Positions 9,401 to 17,965 of a DNA stretch of 46,655 bases are shown one piece after another; position 1 is the stretch's first letter; each line of letters starts with the position of its first letter. Source of the DNA: Erysipelotrichales bacterium (lineage in GTDB: Bacteria > Bacillota_I > Bacilli_A > Erysipelotrichales > Erysipelotrichaceae). The stretch covers positions 1 to 46,655 of the forward strand of contig CAJTJP010000025.1 of NCBI GenBank assembly GCA_910576855.1. The letters are read 5' to 3'. A program made the position numbers and the translations under genes. Below the pieces are notes generated by a model. The model searched no databases and was not told the DNA's origin. It saw only the letters and a list, made by a program, of their open reading frames with translations.

Positions 9401-12400
9401 GAGTGTATCAAGCAGTACATTTGCCAAGAGTAAGGAAACAGGAAGTAAGAATGCGGATGCGAATCTGTTTACTGTATCGTCAACAGGCTATATTCTGTTG
9501 AATCAAAATATTACGGCAGATGATCTAAACAATCACGGAACAGGCAATAAGTATTACATTCAAGTAGATGTGACAGATAGTAATAAGAATACGAGAACGG
9601 TTGATATCATTATAGTGATAGAGAATGCAGATGCAGATTATTACTTTGTGGATCCGATTAGAGGAACGAAGCTGGCAAAAACAGCGACCTTCGGAAAGCT
9701 TAATGTACCTGTTTATACGGCAACGTATGCGAAGGACGGAACGATTGATGTAAAAGCGAACCTTGATTCCACATACAGTGAAGTGATGCAGGTTGATGAA
9801 CCAAGTGTAGATATTGCCGAAGATGTGATTGAACATAATAACCTGAATCATTTCAATATTGAGAATGCGAGTGATCCCGATGGAGATTACAGTAACGGCG
9901 GAGATGCATATGTAAAGGCATGTATGGAAGCGCATGACGGCTATGCAGCACAATGTATCTACGCAAAAGTAGTCATCGAAAAGGCAGATCAAGATAACTT
10001 CGCATTTGTGAATACACCGAAATGGACGATCGGCAAAACAGTCGCAACGATAACACCTGAATATAATAATAAGCTGTCTGAGGGAGATGTGCTGTTGAGA
10101 AGCAGTGATGATACGATCGCAGAGATACAGCCGCCGATTGAAGGAGAGGACCAAAGCTTCAAGACAACGGGCAAGGCAGGAACGATCACATTAACGGCGA
10201 CAGCCCCTGAGGATCGAAATTATAACAGTAAAGAGGTTACCACACAATTAGAGGTGAGTGAGAAACCACCTACTACCTTACAGCTGTATGCGGAACCGAT
10301 GACATATGGAGATGAAGGGAAGAAAGCGAAGATCATCAGCGGATATAAAAAAGGAGTACCGGCATACTTCTATGTGGATGATACTACGATACTGGAAGTA
10401 GACAGTACAGCGATCAATACCAAAGAGCGAGGCAGTATTAAAGCAATCGGAGACGGACAAGTAACGATCAAAGTATGTCAAACTACAGAACCGTTTGATC
10501 CGAAAAGTGATGATTGTAATGCGATCGGCGGAGACTATGGAGAAGTGACCATCACAGTCAAGAAAAAACCAATCACTCTAACATATGAAGATGAAACCAT
10601 CTATGTAGGAGAAGCATTCCCGACATACAAATTCAAAGAGCCAAGTGCCACAGCGTTTGCGTTTAAAGATACAATCACAGATTTCCCGATTCCAAAGAAT
10701 ACAAGTGCGAAACAAAACGGTACTTCAATCAAGAATACGAACAAGGAAGGAAGTTATGATATAACAGGGAAGTATGCCGATAAAGAATTAAGCGGCAATA
10801 CCGAACATTATGAAATCAAGATAGAATCAGGAACCTTAACAATCAAACAAGATGAACCAAGTGACAATTGGTATCATTTAGAGGATCCAAACGGAAACAT
10901 CGTACCATCAGATAAATGGCATAACTATCTAGTAGATGTAGTGATCGATACAGCCAATACAACAGCAAGCGCAGGAGTATATGATCAAATCTCAAATACA
11001 AATACCTTTACAAATGTAAACAAGCAGCGCTTTACAATCAATAAAGAAGATGACAACGAAACAGACATCTACTTCAGAATTGATCCGAACGGAACAGATG
11101 CGCATAAAGGAGCGATCAGTGAGAAAGTACAAGATCATGTGAAGATAGATATGACAAAGCCAAAGATTGTAAGCATCACAGGCTATCCGGTAAACCAAGA
11201 CGGAGTATCAAGTCTGTTAAACGAGATCACCTTAGGACATTACTTTAAACCGGGAGTACAGGTAGAGGTCAAAACCGATGATCCGCAGCCGCAAAGCGGA
11301 AAAACAGTGAAGGTGAGTGGAGTTAAAGAAGTCAGCTATCAAGTGTATGAATTAGATGATCAAGGCATGATGACAAGCACGACACCGATTCAAGAGGATA
11401 CGGCAGTACCGGGAACAAACAAGATACTGAGCTTTAAGATCAATAATATCGGAAACTATCGAGTATGCGCAACAACGATAGACAATGCGACGAATGAATC
11501 AAGCGAAAAATGTTCTGATTTAAATGTAAAGAAAATCGATTATGATGTAGACGGCGACGGAAGTCCTGACTTCAATGATCCTGACGGAGATGGATGTCCC
11601 GATCTCAATATCAAATGGAAAGACCCAAATGATGAAAGTAAATGGATCGTAATCAACGGGGACAGAAATAATGACGGTATTCCGGATTTAAATATCGATA
11701 GTGACGGAGACGGAAAACCTGACTTGAATATCGATACAGACAAGGACGGGAAGCCCGATCTTAACCTAGTAATATTAAAGAAATCTGATTGGAAGCCGTC
11801 GAAGTGTGTGAAACAAGATGTCGATAACGGAATATTAGAGGAATACTGCACAGGTACCAATGTCAAAGCAAACATCAATGTGGACACCGATAATGACGGA
11901 ATCCCAAACATCAACATCGACAATAAGGGAGATTTCAAACCGCATATCAATATCGCAAAGGACGGGAAAACACCAAGTGTCAATATAGTAGAAGTTCATG
12001 AATGGAAGCCAAAGAAGGATTACAAATCAGGCAAGTTTACCTATGACAGTATCGGTAAGGATGAAATCAAGCCTGAGATAAATATTGATTCGGACGGAGA
12101 CGGACGACCGGATGTCAACCTTGACTTGGACGGTGACGGAGAGCCTGATATCAATATTGATTTGGACGGCGATGGTATTCCTGATATTGACATTGACAGT
12201 ACGGGAGACGGCAAGCCCGATGTGAATGTCGACAATGACGGAGATGGGAAACCTGATGAAAACATAAAAGGAATCACGGAATGGAAGCCGGGCAAGAATG
12301 TAGAAGGAGACATACCATACGATACGATGGATTTCAATCAACCGGACGATACCGATCAACCCAAAGATGATCCTGACAACACCGGCAATGACACCTCAGT

Positions 12401-12557
12401 AAAGGGACAATACAATCCTGCGACAAGTATGGGCGGAGCGAATACAGGAGACCAAACAGATATTCTATTCATTATCACAATGATGTTTATTTCTCTCGGA
12501 AGTATGACTTACGCAATTTTTCACATGAAAAATAAACAAAGTTTAAAAGATCTGTAA
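6447..12557 (+). CDS. Giant cell-surface protein with Ig/cadherin-like repeats, TSP3 calcium repeats and C-terminal anchor
   Basis: A 2,036-residue protein. Signal peptide at residues 1 to ~30 (WKKKFVVMALALLGTLTAGY). A non-repetitive N-terminal region (~35-360) is followed by many beta-sandwich modules: cadherin-like (SGASAGKEYEFSKNVDAG, ~380), Ig/Big-like and MBG-type repeats (LTYEDETIYVGEAFP, ~1380). Several Cys pairs about 10-45 residues apart suggest disulfides in extracellular domains. From Asp1700 to ~1945 there are many DxDGDGxPDxNID units, i.e. thrombospondin type 3-like calcium repeats. The C-terminus has ANTGD at 1998-2002, a hydrophobic helix (ILFIITMMFISLGSMTYAIF) and a basic tail. 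That is a sortase-substrate layout with a non-canonical motif in place of LPxTG. No enzyme domain is visible; probably a calcium-stiffened adhesin or stalk. Confidence 0.85.
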   Translation: MWKKKFVVMALALLGTLTAGYMFFIDQMNAFSGTFSSDFLTRTGASISQSTTTVGNTEWEFIKETVINGENVYIMQPKGNLGVVSKITNATTVSGAVLYENTEHYQLNILANKALNTLEKSAMVYYNNQDAAPGYIFTPSLNDMNDGGVFGMNSSLRITLGLSNNANPMEGFYLLATSYNNGTIAGWSRVGGPTAGDPGGTSYRYNVSTDGATITINGIMGARPVFLLNKEKIVFATTNGAGTNWDLIQNAKGKMKLRIYDGSLEILFTDIQNKKNESVTSFSENDSMKIIYTSSGKSSSVMSVILTASNGDAYYKRIQNNIGGNQSATIDLKGIPVGKYDVSIASEQVSGDDRPVASSKLVSAGKIEIVATHKLTYTKQPDSGASAGKEYEFSKNVDAGQIVGKVTANPLGVTPLVYEIIGNGDDSYKNFEIEGLDGNHASSSTPLNVKIKSGAPDLVNGGLKAGTYKFCITAVDDNGYPVDKAGNPAEKVCTSLTVEKTLPTITFDQDDKAITFVSGDATNTTTHSEHAKHTSEEKDADDVGIEYSFVSGSSNIISSGLPFTSSNAGDNADIVFAPNVTGSIVIQAKLPESDNYEEAITTKTITLQLGIVANYVETKTNIKAGSTEAKPPTSYVQGNRIGYVDVSGGVTPYTYSLPSGKGNNGSFYIDNSGNVYVNQGVGSNGLTPGDYEIEIEVKDNTSPTKMTATVKKTITISAAELEGVGWENPKDPGKALASNVYEITYDPSGEPNNGGVFNTKLIETKTDTLKNTVITYTLEPNPNDVLSISGSSTVQATVKKASDDTTKNKVKIKAHITGGIYGTTGVDTELIVNVKKYPQTIAFPDTKLLKLPVGGACTAVPAEITSDYHKKDEEIQYTSSNTNSNAPFTINAKGEVCPTSNKDNAGSATLTGTLNGDDNYETATTETGRVIQIYVPGNIEVTGSIEDGGTENVTYNADTVKKKALYTSTNPNNGTAKRDATVAQVSVSSSTFAKSKETGSKNADANLFTVSSTGYILLNQNITADDLNNHGTGNKYYIQVDVTDSNKNTRTVDIIIVIENADADYYFVDPIRGTKLAKTATFGKLNVPVYTATYAKDGTIDVKANLDSTYSEVMQVDEPSVDIAEDVIEHNNLNHFNIENASDPDGDYSNGGDAYVKACMEAHDGYAAQCIYAKVVIEKADQDNFAFVNTPKWTIGKTVATITPEYNNKLSEGDVLLRSSDDTIAEIQPPIEGEDQSFKTTGKAGTITLTATAPEDRNYNSKEVTTQLEVSEKPPTTLQLYAEPMTYGDEGKKAKIISGYKKGVPAYFYVDDTTILEVDSTAINTKERGSIKAIGDGQVTIKVCQTTEPFDPKSDDCNAIGGDYGEVTITVKKKPITLTYEDETIYVGEAFPTYKFKEPSATAFAFKDTITDFPIPKNTSAKQNGTSIKNTNKEGSYDITGKYADKELSGNTEHYEIKIESGTLTIKQDEPSDNWYHLEDPNGNIVPSDKWHNYLVDVVIDTANTTASAGVYDQISNTNTFTNVNKQRFTINKEDDNETDIYFRIDPNGTDAHKGAISEKVQDHVKIDMTKPKIVSITGYPVNQDGVSSLLNEITLGHYFKPGVQVEVKTDDPQPQSGKTVKVSGVKEVSYQVYELDDQGMMTSTTPIQEDTAVPGTNKILSFKINNIGNYRVCATTIDNATNESSEKCSDLNVKKIDYDVDGDGSPDFNDPDGDGCPDLNIKWKDPNDESKWIVINGDRNNDGIPDLNIDSDGDGKPDLNIDTDKDGKPDLNLVILKKSDWKPSKCVKQDVDNGILEEYCTGTNVKANINVDTDNDGIPNINIDNKGDFKPHINIAKDGKTPSVNIVEVHEWKPKKDYKSGKFTYDSIGKDEIKPEINIDSDGDGRPDVNLDLDGDGEPDINIDLDGDGIPDIDIDSTGDGKPDVNVDNDGDGKPDENIKGITEWKPGKNVEGDIPYDTMDFNQPDDTDQPKDDPDNTGNDTSVKGQYNPATSMGGANTGDQTDILFIITMMFISLGSMTYAIFHMKNKQSLKDL

Positions 12558-12569
12558 TATTAAACAAAG

Positions 12570-12605
12570 CATCTCATTTCTCTTTATTGAGGATGAGATG
12601 TTTTT
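12570..12605 (+). terminator. Terminator of the giant surface protein gene
   Basis: CATCTCAT (12570-12577) pairs with ATGAGATG (12593-12600), then T5. It lies 12 nt after the stop codon. Confidence 0.75.
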
Positions 12606-12636
12606 ATCTTTTTATATATTAATTCATATATGATCT

Positions 12637-14082
12637 TTACACCAAATTCATTTTAGATATTAAAAAACTCCCTTGATTACGGGAGTAATTAACTAATGGT
12701 GCACCGAGTACGGATAAATCCGAACCCTCAATCTCTGCCAGTGTGATAGTCTTAGAACCGTCCTTATAGTTGAAAGTAAGGATTATCTTGTCCTCATAAA
12801 GATACACCGCATTTACAAAACTGTCAATCAGTCTTTGCTGCTGTTCCCGCTTTGTCACATCAAATTTGCGGAATCGGTAAATGAAAAATGCTATCTGTTC
12901 TCTTGTAAGAAGGGGCTTGTGCATTTCCTCCTGCAAAATGCTGACTTCAAGCTGACTTTTGGTTTCCTCCAACTCGTCCAGTCTTTGTTTAGTGGATGGG
13001 GTAAAAATCCCTGCTTGAATGGCGTTGAGCATATTATTAATACCTTTTTCCGTTTCTGCAAGCTGCTTTTTCAAAAGGGGCAGGTCGGTGCTTTCTTTCT
13101 TCTGCAACTCCATCAGCGTATCAATCAGCCGTTCCATGACTTCATCATTCATAATTGCTTTCATGGTATAGTTGACAACCAAATCTTCAATCCAATCTTT
13201 CTTGACCGCTTTCTTGTCGCATAGTTTCTTTTTCTTGGTATTCACACAGCGATAATAACGGTGTACTTTCATTGTGTGGCTTGTGCCGCTTTCCCCTACC
13301 ATGAAAGAGCCGCATTTCCCGCAATACAGCTTCGTTGTCAACAAATAATCGTCCTCTGCTTTGTGACGGGCGGGAGCCTTTTTATTTTTCTCCAGACGCT
13401 CCTGCACCCGTTCAAATAATTCTTTCGGGACAATCGCCGGAATACCATCCTCCTTGACTACATCACGATAGCTGTATTCTCCCATGTAACGGCGGTTTTT
13501 CAACAGGTGGTTCATAATATTCAGCGTGATTTTTCCGCCGCGAATGGAACGCATACCCCGACTGTTCAATAGATTAACAAGCTCCTGCATAGTTGCCCCC
13601 TCGCTGTACTTTGTAAACATTTCCAGCACTACCGGGGCAGTCTTTGGGTCGATTTGATAATACTGCTGTTCGTCAATATAATATCCCATCGGAACAGTGC
13701 CGCCGTTGTATTTACATTTCAGCGCATTATCGGTCAGTCCCCGGATAACCTTTTCAGAAAGCTCCGCAGAATAGTATTCTGCATACCCCTCCAACATGGC
13801 TTCCAGAATAATTCCCTCGCTGCCCTCGGAGATATTCTCCCTTGCGGAAATGACTTTCACGCCGTTCTTTTTCAAAAGGTTTTTATATCGTGCGCTGTCT
13901 TTAATCATGTGCTGAAATTCGGGGCGGTTATCTGTTTTTGCTGACAATGCCCGATCAATATAAGTCCCTAAAATTGTAATATCGTTGCGCTCTGCATACT
14001 CCTTACATTCCCGTAACTGTCCCTCAATACTTTCTTCCCGTTGGTTATCAGAAGAATAACGGGCGTAAATCACACCTTTCAT
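12637..14082 (-). CDS. Large serine recombinase (TnpX/TndX type) with internal deletion in the catalytic domain
   Basis: A 481-residue protein. The N-terminus IYARYSSDNQREESIEGQLREC holds the catalytic serine (Ser10). It then has the recombinase domain, a zinc ribbon (CGKCGSFMVGE...RYYRC) at ~255-290 and a coiled coil at ~330-380. In this family the segment after NRPEFQHMIKDSA normally continues through VWKLDRFARNRYDSA before reaching YKNLLKKNGVKV. Here DSA (residues 62-64) is followed directly by RYKNLL. About 23 residues are missing in frame, including the conserved LDR-x-x-R core; the flanking DSA motifs suggest deletion between short direct repeats. This should abolish catalysis. The last ~18 residues cross the terminator and probably the element edge. 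Its ATG overlaps the stop of the XRE gene upstream (ATGA). Confidence 0.85.
   Translation of the reverse strand: MKGVIYARYSSDNQREESIEGQLRECKEYAERNDITILGTYIDRALSAKTDNRPEFQHMIKDSARYKNLLKKNGVKVISARENISEGSEGIILEAMLEGYAEYYSAELSEKVIRGLTDNALKCKYNGGTVPMGYYIDEQQYYQIDPKTAPVVLEMFTKYSEGATMQELVNLLNSRGMRSIRGGKITLNIMNHLLKNRRYMGEYSYRDVVKEDGIPAIVPKELFERVQERLEKNKKAPARHKAEDDYLLTTKLYCGKCGSFMVGESGTSHTMKVHRYYRCVNTKKKKLCDKKAVKKDWIEDLVVNYTMKAIMNDEVMERLIDTLMELQKKESTDLPLLKKQLAETEKGINNMLNAIQAGIFTPSTKQRLDELEETKSQLEVSILQEEMHKPLLTREQIAFFIYRFRKFDVTKREQQQRLIDSFVNAVYLYEDKIILTFNYKDGSKTITLAEIEGSDLSVLGAPLVNYSRNQGSFLISKMNLV
12662..12685 (-). terminator. Minus-strand terminator inside the 3' end of the recombinase frame
   Basis: On the minus strand CTCCC pairs with GGGAG (12681-12685 / 12668-12672), followed by T6. 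The recombinase frame runs through it and stops 25 nt beyond, which suggests the original stop codon was lost or that the frame normally ends outside the element. Confidence 0.6.
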
Positions 14083-14435
14083 TTTCTTTCCACCTCCATC
14101 ATTTCAAGAAGCGTCTGTTTTAATTTTTCATTCAGCGGAGATTGCGGGTCGAAACACATTTCAATAAACTGTTTCATTTCCTCACTCCCCGGTGCAATCT
14201 TCGGGCGGTGTTCATATAGCTTGCCTTGCGGATTGTCTGTCCGGGCAAGCAGGTAATCCAATGATACATCAAAATAATCCGCATACCTTACAAGCGTTTC
14301 CAAAGAGGGAGCCGACTGTCCCTGCTCATAACGATTGATACTGGACTGCTTCACTCCCAAAAGTTCCGCCATCTTTACCTGTGACAACTTCACACTTTCT
14401 CGCAATCTCCGTAGGCGTTCTCCTAATTCTTTCAT
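14079..14435 (-). CDS. XRE-family repressor coupled to the recombinase gene
   Basis: A 118-residue protein with a Cro/CI helix-turn-helix at ~5-60: LRESVKLSQVKMAELLGVKQSSINRYEQGQSAPSLETL. The family hallmark continues as ADYFDVSLDYLLARTDNP. A short helical C-terminal tail follows. AGGAGG lies just upstream of ATG 14435. Its stop overlaps the recombinase start by 4 nt, so both genes are co-transcribed and translationally coupled, as in other recombinase-regulator pairs of mobilizable elements. It probably represses its own promoter and thereby excision. Confidence 0.82.
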   Translation of the reverse strand: MKELGERLRRLRESVKLSQVKMAELLGVKQSSINRYEQGQSAPSLETLVRYADYFDVSLDYLLARTDNPQGKLYEHRPKIAPGSEEMKQFIEMCFDPQSPLNEKLKQTLLEMMEVERK

Positions 14436-14466
14436 GGATTGTAACCTCCTTGTTTCCTTTATTCTT

Positions 14467-14499
14467 AGTATATCACTTTTTCGGTTTTTTCAACCCGTT
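14467..14499 (-). promoter_or_regulatory. Promoter of the XRE-recombinase operon
   Basis: On the minus strand there is an extended -10 TGATATACT (-10 hexamer at 14467-14472) and TTGAAA at 14488-14493, spaced 15 nt. CCCGTTTT just upstream has a perfect inverted partner AAAACGGG about 45 nt further on, a possible operator. Confidence 0.5.
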
Positions 14500-14560
14500 T
14501 TAAGCATATTTTTATGAAATATACTCGTAAAGCGGATAAAGAAAACGGGGAGGGTTACAA

Positions 14561-14617
14561 CAAAATAAGCGGTCAATCCAGCTGTGGTTTTACAGCAGAT
14601 TGTGACCGCTTATTTTG
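14561..14617. terminator. Large bidirectional hairpin inside the mobilizable element
   Basis: CAAAATAAGCGGTCA (14561-14575) is the exact inverse complement of TGACCGCTTATTTTG (14603-14617), and GCTGT/ACAGC adds a nested stem. The 15-bp outer stem with A/T-rich outer ends can terminate transcription in both directions, which would serve the metallophosphoesterase gene on the minus strand. Another role (origin of transfer or recombination cruciform) is not excluded. Confidence 0.62.
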
Positions 14618-14908
14618 CATTTTAGAGGAAGTGTGGCTACACACTCCGACAAAATAGGGTTTCCAAAGGGTACCACTTTGGCACACGACTTTGCTTGCAA
14701 AGTGAAGTGTGTTATACGCTCTGTCGGCGTTGCTGCGAAAATGAGGTTGCCGCCGGGTCGGGCAAGCACATTTGAAGCAGCAGGAAAACAAGGCTGTGAT
14801 TGTGTGGCGTGGAGCCGCAAACACAGGGTTGGTTTCATCAGCAGACAGGGCGTATATGACCTCTTCGTTTACCCTATCTCTATGATTTACAATCATATTT
14901 TTTCATAA
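14618..14908 (+). other. GC-rich element-associated segment of uncertain coding status
   Basis: A 97-codon frame (ATG 14615) starts here: HFRGSVATHSDKIGFPKG... It has no ribosome site and begins inside the hairpin arm region. The composition is backbone-like (G+C-rich) and differs from the A+T-rich metallophosphoesterase gene beside it. From memory, similar GFPKGT-type translated segments recur beside recombinase genes in Firmicute elements, so it may be a conserved non-coding or relic sequence. I do not assert a protein. Confidence 0.3.
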
Positions 14909-14934
14909 GTCAAAATAGGAAGCACTTCCAAATT

Positions 14935-17900
14935 TTATGTGCGTTCAATTTGAGGTCTTTTATATAGAGTATCTTCATACCAAGAACTTAATATATTTGA
15001 ACTAAGTTTTTGCATCTTTTTTATTTCCCTTGAAGCCTTGTAAATATCCGTATCAAGATATATCTGTGGTAATATTTCAATATTCCCTTGTTGTTTTGGT
15101 GCTAACGGATTTTCGCCATTACCTTTAAGAAGTTTGATATACTCGCCAAATATTGTAGGACAATTCTTCTCCAACAACGCAGGAATAGACGGATATACAG
15201 TTTTGTTAATTATATCGAATGCCCAATATCCCGTTATTGATAAGTCAACCGGGTTCACATATATGTGATTATAGAAATCTATATCGACTATGCTTCCGTG
15301 AATTGTGCCAATTCCCCCAATCTTTTTTACCATATCTGCAATATGATTTTGATATGAAGTAAATTTATCAAGCGGAGCTTTTATTGCAGAAATCATGGCT
15401 TCCATATTGTTATAGTAATACTGAATATCGCAAATTTCCAATTTTTTCATAGCACCACCATTAAGGATGGTAAGACTGCCACCTCTTGATTCGTGAATAA
15501 AACAATAATATCCATTCCTTTTCAACATATAGAGTACATTTATTTCTCGTCGGAAGGTCATTGATATATTTTTCCCTCGGTAGAAGTCATTGTATTGCTC
15601 ACTCGTAATCTCAAATATACCATCCTCATAATCGGAAAAACAATCATAATCATTATCAATCAAAAAAGTTTTCAAATGAGGGTTCTCACTATGATACCCC
15701 ACTTGATTGTCTGAATAAACTCTATACTCACCATCATCATGGAAAAAATTCCTGTGTGTATGTCCACTTACATAGACATAATTTTTATCAGGATTCGCTT
15801 CCTTGCACCAGTCTTTTTTAGGTGTATGCGTTAAGATAATCGTATTCTTATTGGACAAGATAGGATATAAACGATTATATAAATCTTCAAAAACTTTAGA
15901 TTCTTTTATTTCAGTCTCCCTGTCTACAGTCATTCGATAAATGCCGTTATCAGCATTAAACTCCATATTATATCCCGAAAATCCCAATCCACCGAGAATC
16001 ACATATCTTGCACTTCGCAAGCGATCAGCAATTTGCGTTTCATTCATTTGGCATAAATCGTGAAGTTTAATCAGGTGTGTTCCTGTGTTCGGATCAGCAA
16101 GCAAACCGCAATCTTCTTTGTAAAGAATATCATTATGAAGTAAATACATACCATATTCTTGTAAAAAAGCTCTGTACTTCATAACAATTTCGTCAATCGT
16201 AAGATTCGGAAAACTCCATAATTCATGATTTCCGAGTGTAAAAACGACCAGCGTATTTCGACGCAACGATTTATAGAGCAACTTTACGAATAATTGAAAC
16301 ACTTCAAAATCTGAAGCGACATCGCCACCAATTAACAATAATCTGCCCGTTTCATTGGCAATAGTATCAACTGTTTTTTGTACCACATACACTATATCTT
16401 CCTTTGAACTACAACCTACATTTTGTATTCTGTGCATAAGATGAATATCTGAAATATAGTAGACTCGTTGGCATTTGTTATCAAAACTCAGATCGAAATT
16501 TGATAAGTCTCGTCCTGCTACTTCCGATACCAAATCTCTTGAAGATTGAAGAACTAAAGTAGTTTCTGATTCGTTTTTTTCAATACACTCAAAGGATTCT
16601 ATGGCATTCAAGTTGATCGCATAGGTATCATATTGTAGACCAAACTTTTCACATAAGTTGCTTTTCATTTTTGCGCCTGTAAAGTCAATAAAATCCCATT
16701 GAGCTAAATTGTCAATCCCATCACAAAAAAGCAAATTTGCATTGGACAGATTTCCTTTAAGAAAAGCAACAAAATCAAAAAAATAGTTAAATGTATGATT
16801 ATATTCTTTAAGTATGCTACCAGATTTATTGACCCACTTCTGTATTACATGAAATTCTCCATCATGATAGTATTTTTTCACAGAATATGTAACTTCCATA
16901 TCTGCATGAATCGGAAGTTTTGTTGTTTCATCAACGATATACTTGGAAAAATCCTCATTACATTCAAACACAGCGGACAAATCACAATGTCTCAAATCAC
17001 CCTTTCGATAGATGATAAACTCATCAAAAGATTCAAAATATCTACAAATCGTTACTCTTGGGAAATGTGTGTTCCCTTTATCATAGCCATCGGTTTTTTC
17101 GCAAAAATAATGAGTTTCCTTATCGAAAAATGCTTTTGAGCAAAATTCAATTTCTCCATTTTCTAAGCGTTGAATGTACTCTTTTAACTTTCTTTTGTGT
17201 TTATATATAGTCCCTTTTACTCCCAGAGAATAATTGAATGATTGCATAACTTCATTGGGATTATATATGGAGCATAACGAATTGATTATTCTGTATTGAG
17301 GGTAAGCACCAGAAGACATATACTCCATAATGACATTAAACCGATTCTTATCTTCAACATCAGCAAAAATATATTGAAAAAAGAAAAAAATAACATCGAC
17401 AGTCGTCGCAATTTTAGATTTGCGATAATTATTTACAACTTTTGCAAGTTCATCATAGCTATTGCAATTATTAAATTTTCTCACCCATTGCTGACACTGT
17501 TTATGTATTTGTGCCGCATTTCTATAGGCAAGGATTTCATCATTTGATAGTGACAAAGAATAATTATCTACACTATCTTCAACAAATGCCTTTCGCTCCA
17601 TTAATCTTTTGAGATCTATGGTGTGAGAAGTAACTATATGCTCTGGTAAATTACAAAATGCATAACACGCATTATTATAGATATCACCGCTTAGAAAATC
17701 AAAATATGAATCAAAATTATCAAAAGATATGAAAATACCCCTTTTGTGTTCTTCCCCATCTACATCAATGTGAATTAAGGATTCTTCAACAAAAAAGGTA
17801 TTTGAGATAATATCGAATCCTTTTTTGTTAGTTATGCGCAATCCCACTTTTCGTTCAAAAGTTACAATCTGAATATCATTTTCGTATTCTTCAGGAACAT

Positions 17901-17964
17901 CAAAAACTCTAATCTCTTTTTTCTTTAATTGCCTGATTATTTTCTTTATTTCTGTTTGTGCCAT
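14935..17964 (-). CDS. 1,009-residue calcineurin-like metallophosphoesterase, element cargo
   Basis: Residues 500-740 carry a full metallophosphoesterase signature in order: Asp506-x-His508 (YYISDIHLMH), Gly547-Asp548 (LLIGGDVAS), Gly578-Asn-His-Glu581 (FTLGNHELW), His713 (ILTHTPKKD) and Gly734-His-Thr-His737 (YVSGHTHRNF). The ~490 N-terminal residues match no family I know; they contain short pentapeptide-like stretches (GDLRHCDLSAVF, GNLSNANLLFCDG, FIDFTGAKMKSNL). About 260 C-terminal residues are also unassigned. No signal peptide or membrane segment, so cytosolic. It starts 1 nt after the stop of the XRE regulator gene (TAATATG), so it is under that regulator. It is much more A+T-rich than the element backbone, hence acquired cargo. 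A nuclease or nucleotide/phosphoprotein phosphatase with a sensing N-terminus is plausible, perhaps in defence; that part is inference. Confidence 0.82.
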   Translation of the reverse strand: MAQTEIKKIIRQLKKKEIRVFDVPEEYENDIQIVTFERKVGLRITNKKGFDIISNTFFVEESLIHIDVDGEEHKRGIFISFDNFDSYFDFLSGDIYNNACYAFCNLPEHIVTSHTIDLKRLMERKAFVEDSVDNYSLSLSNDEILAYRNAAQIHKQCQQWVRKFNNCNSYDELAKVVNNYRKSKIATTVDVIFFFFQYIFADVEDKNRFNVIMEYMSSGAYPQYRIINSLCSIYNPNEVMQSFNYSLGVKGTIYKHKRKLKEYIQRLENGEIEFCSKAFFDKETHYFCEKTDGYDKGNTHFPRVTICRYFESFDEFIIYRKGDLRHCDLSAVFECNEDFSKYIVDETTKLPIHADMEVTYSVKKYYHDGEFHVIQKWVNKSGSILKEYNHTFNYFFDFVAFLKGNLSNANLLFCDGIDNLAQWDFIDFTGAKMKSNLCEKFGLQYDTYAINLNAIESFECIEKNESETTLVLQSSRDLVSEVAGRDLSNFDLSFDNKCQRVYYISDIHLMHRIQNVGCSSKEDIVYVVQKTVDTIANETGRLLLIGGDVASDFEVFQLFVKLLYKSLRRNTLVVFTLGNHELWSFPNLTIDEIVMKYRAFLQEYGMYLLHNDILYKEDCGLLADPNTGTHLIKLHDLCQMNETQIADRLRSARYVILGGLGFSGYNMEFNADNGIYRMTVDRETEIKESKVFEDLYNRLYPILSNKNTIILTHTPKKDWCKEANPDKNYVYVSGHTHRNFFHDDGEYRVYSDNQVGYHSENPHLKTFLIDNDYDCFSDYEDGIFEITSEQYNDFYRGKNISMTFRREINVLYMLKRNGYYCFIHESRGGSLTILNGGAMKKLEICDIQYYYNNMEAMISAIKAPLDKFTSYQNHIADMVKKIGGIGTIHGSIVDIDFYNHIYVNPVDLSITGYWAFDIINKTVYPSIPALLEKNCPTIFGEYIKLLKGNGENPLAPKQQGNIEILPQIYLDTDIYKASREIKKMQKLSSNILSSWYEDTLYKRPQIERT

Positions 17965-17965
17965 A

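Noticed and set aside
8341-12359. Many long reverse-strand frames opposite the giant surface protein gene
   Set aside because: They follow from the repetitive, stop-poor complement of the Asp/Gly/Asn-rich repeats; no ribosome sites or family motifs.
14573-14896. Reverse-strand frames of 82 and 107 codons in the GC-rich segment
   Set aside because: No ribosome site, one begins in the hairpin region, and the plus strand is equally open; composition, not coding, explains them.
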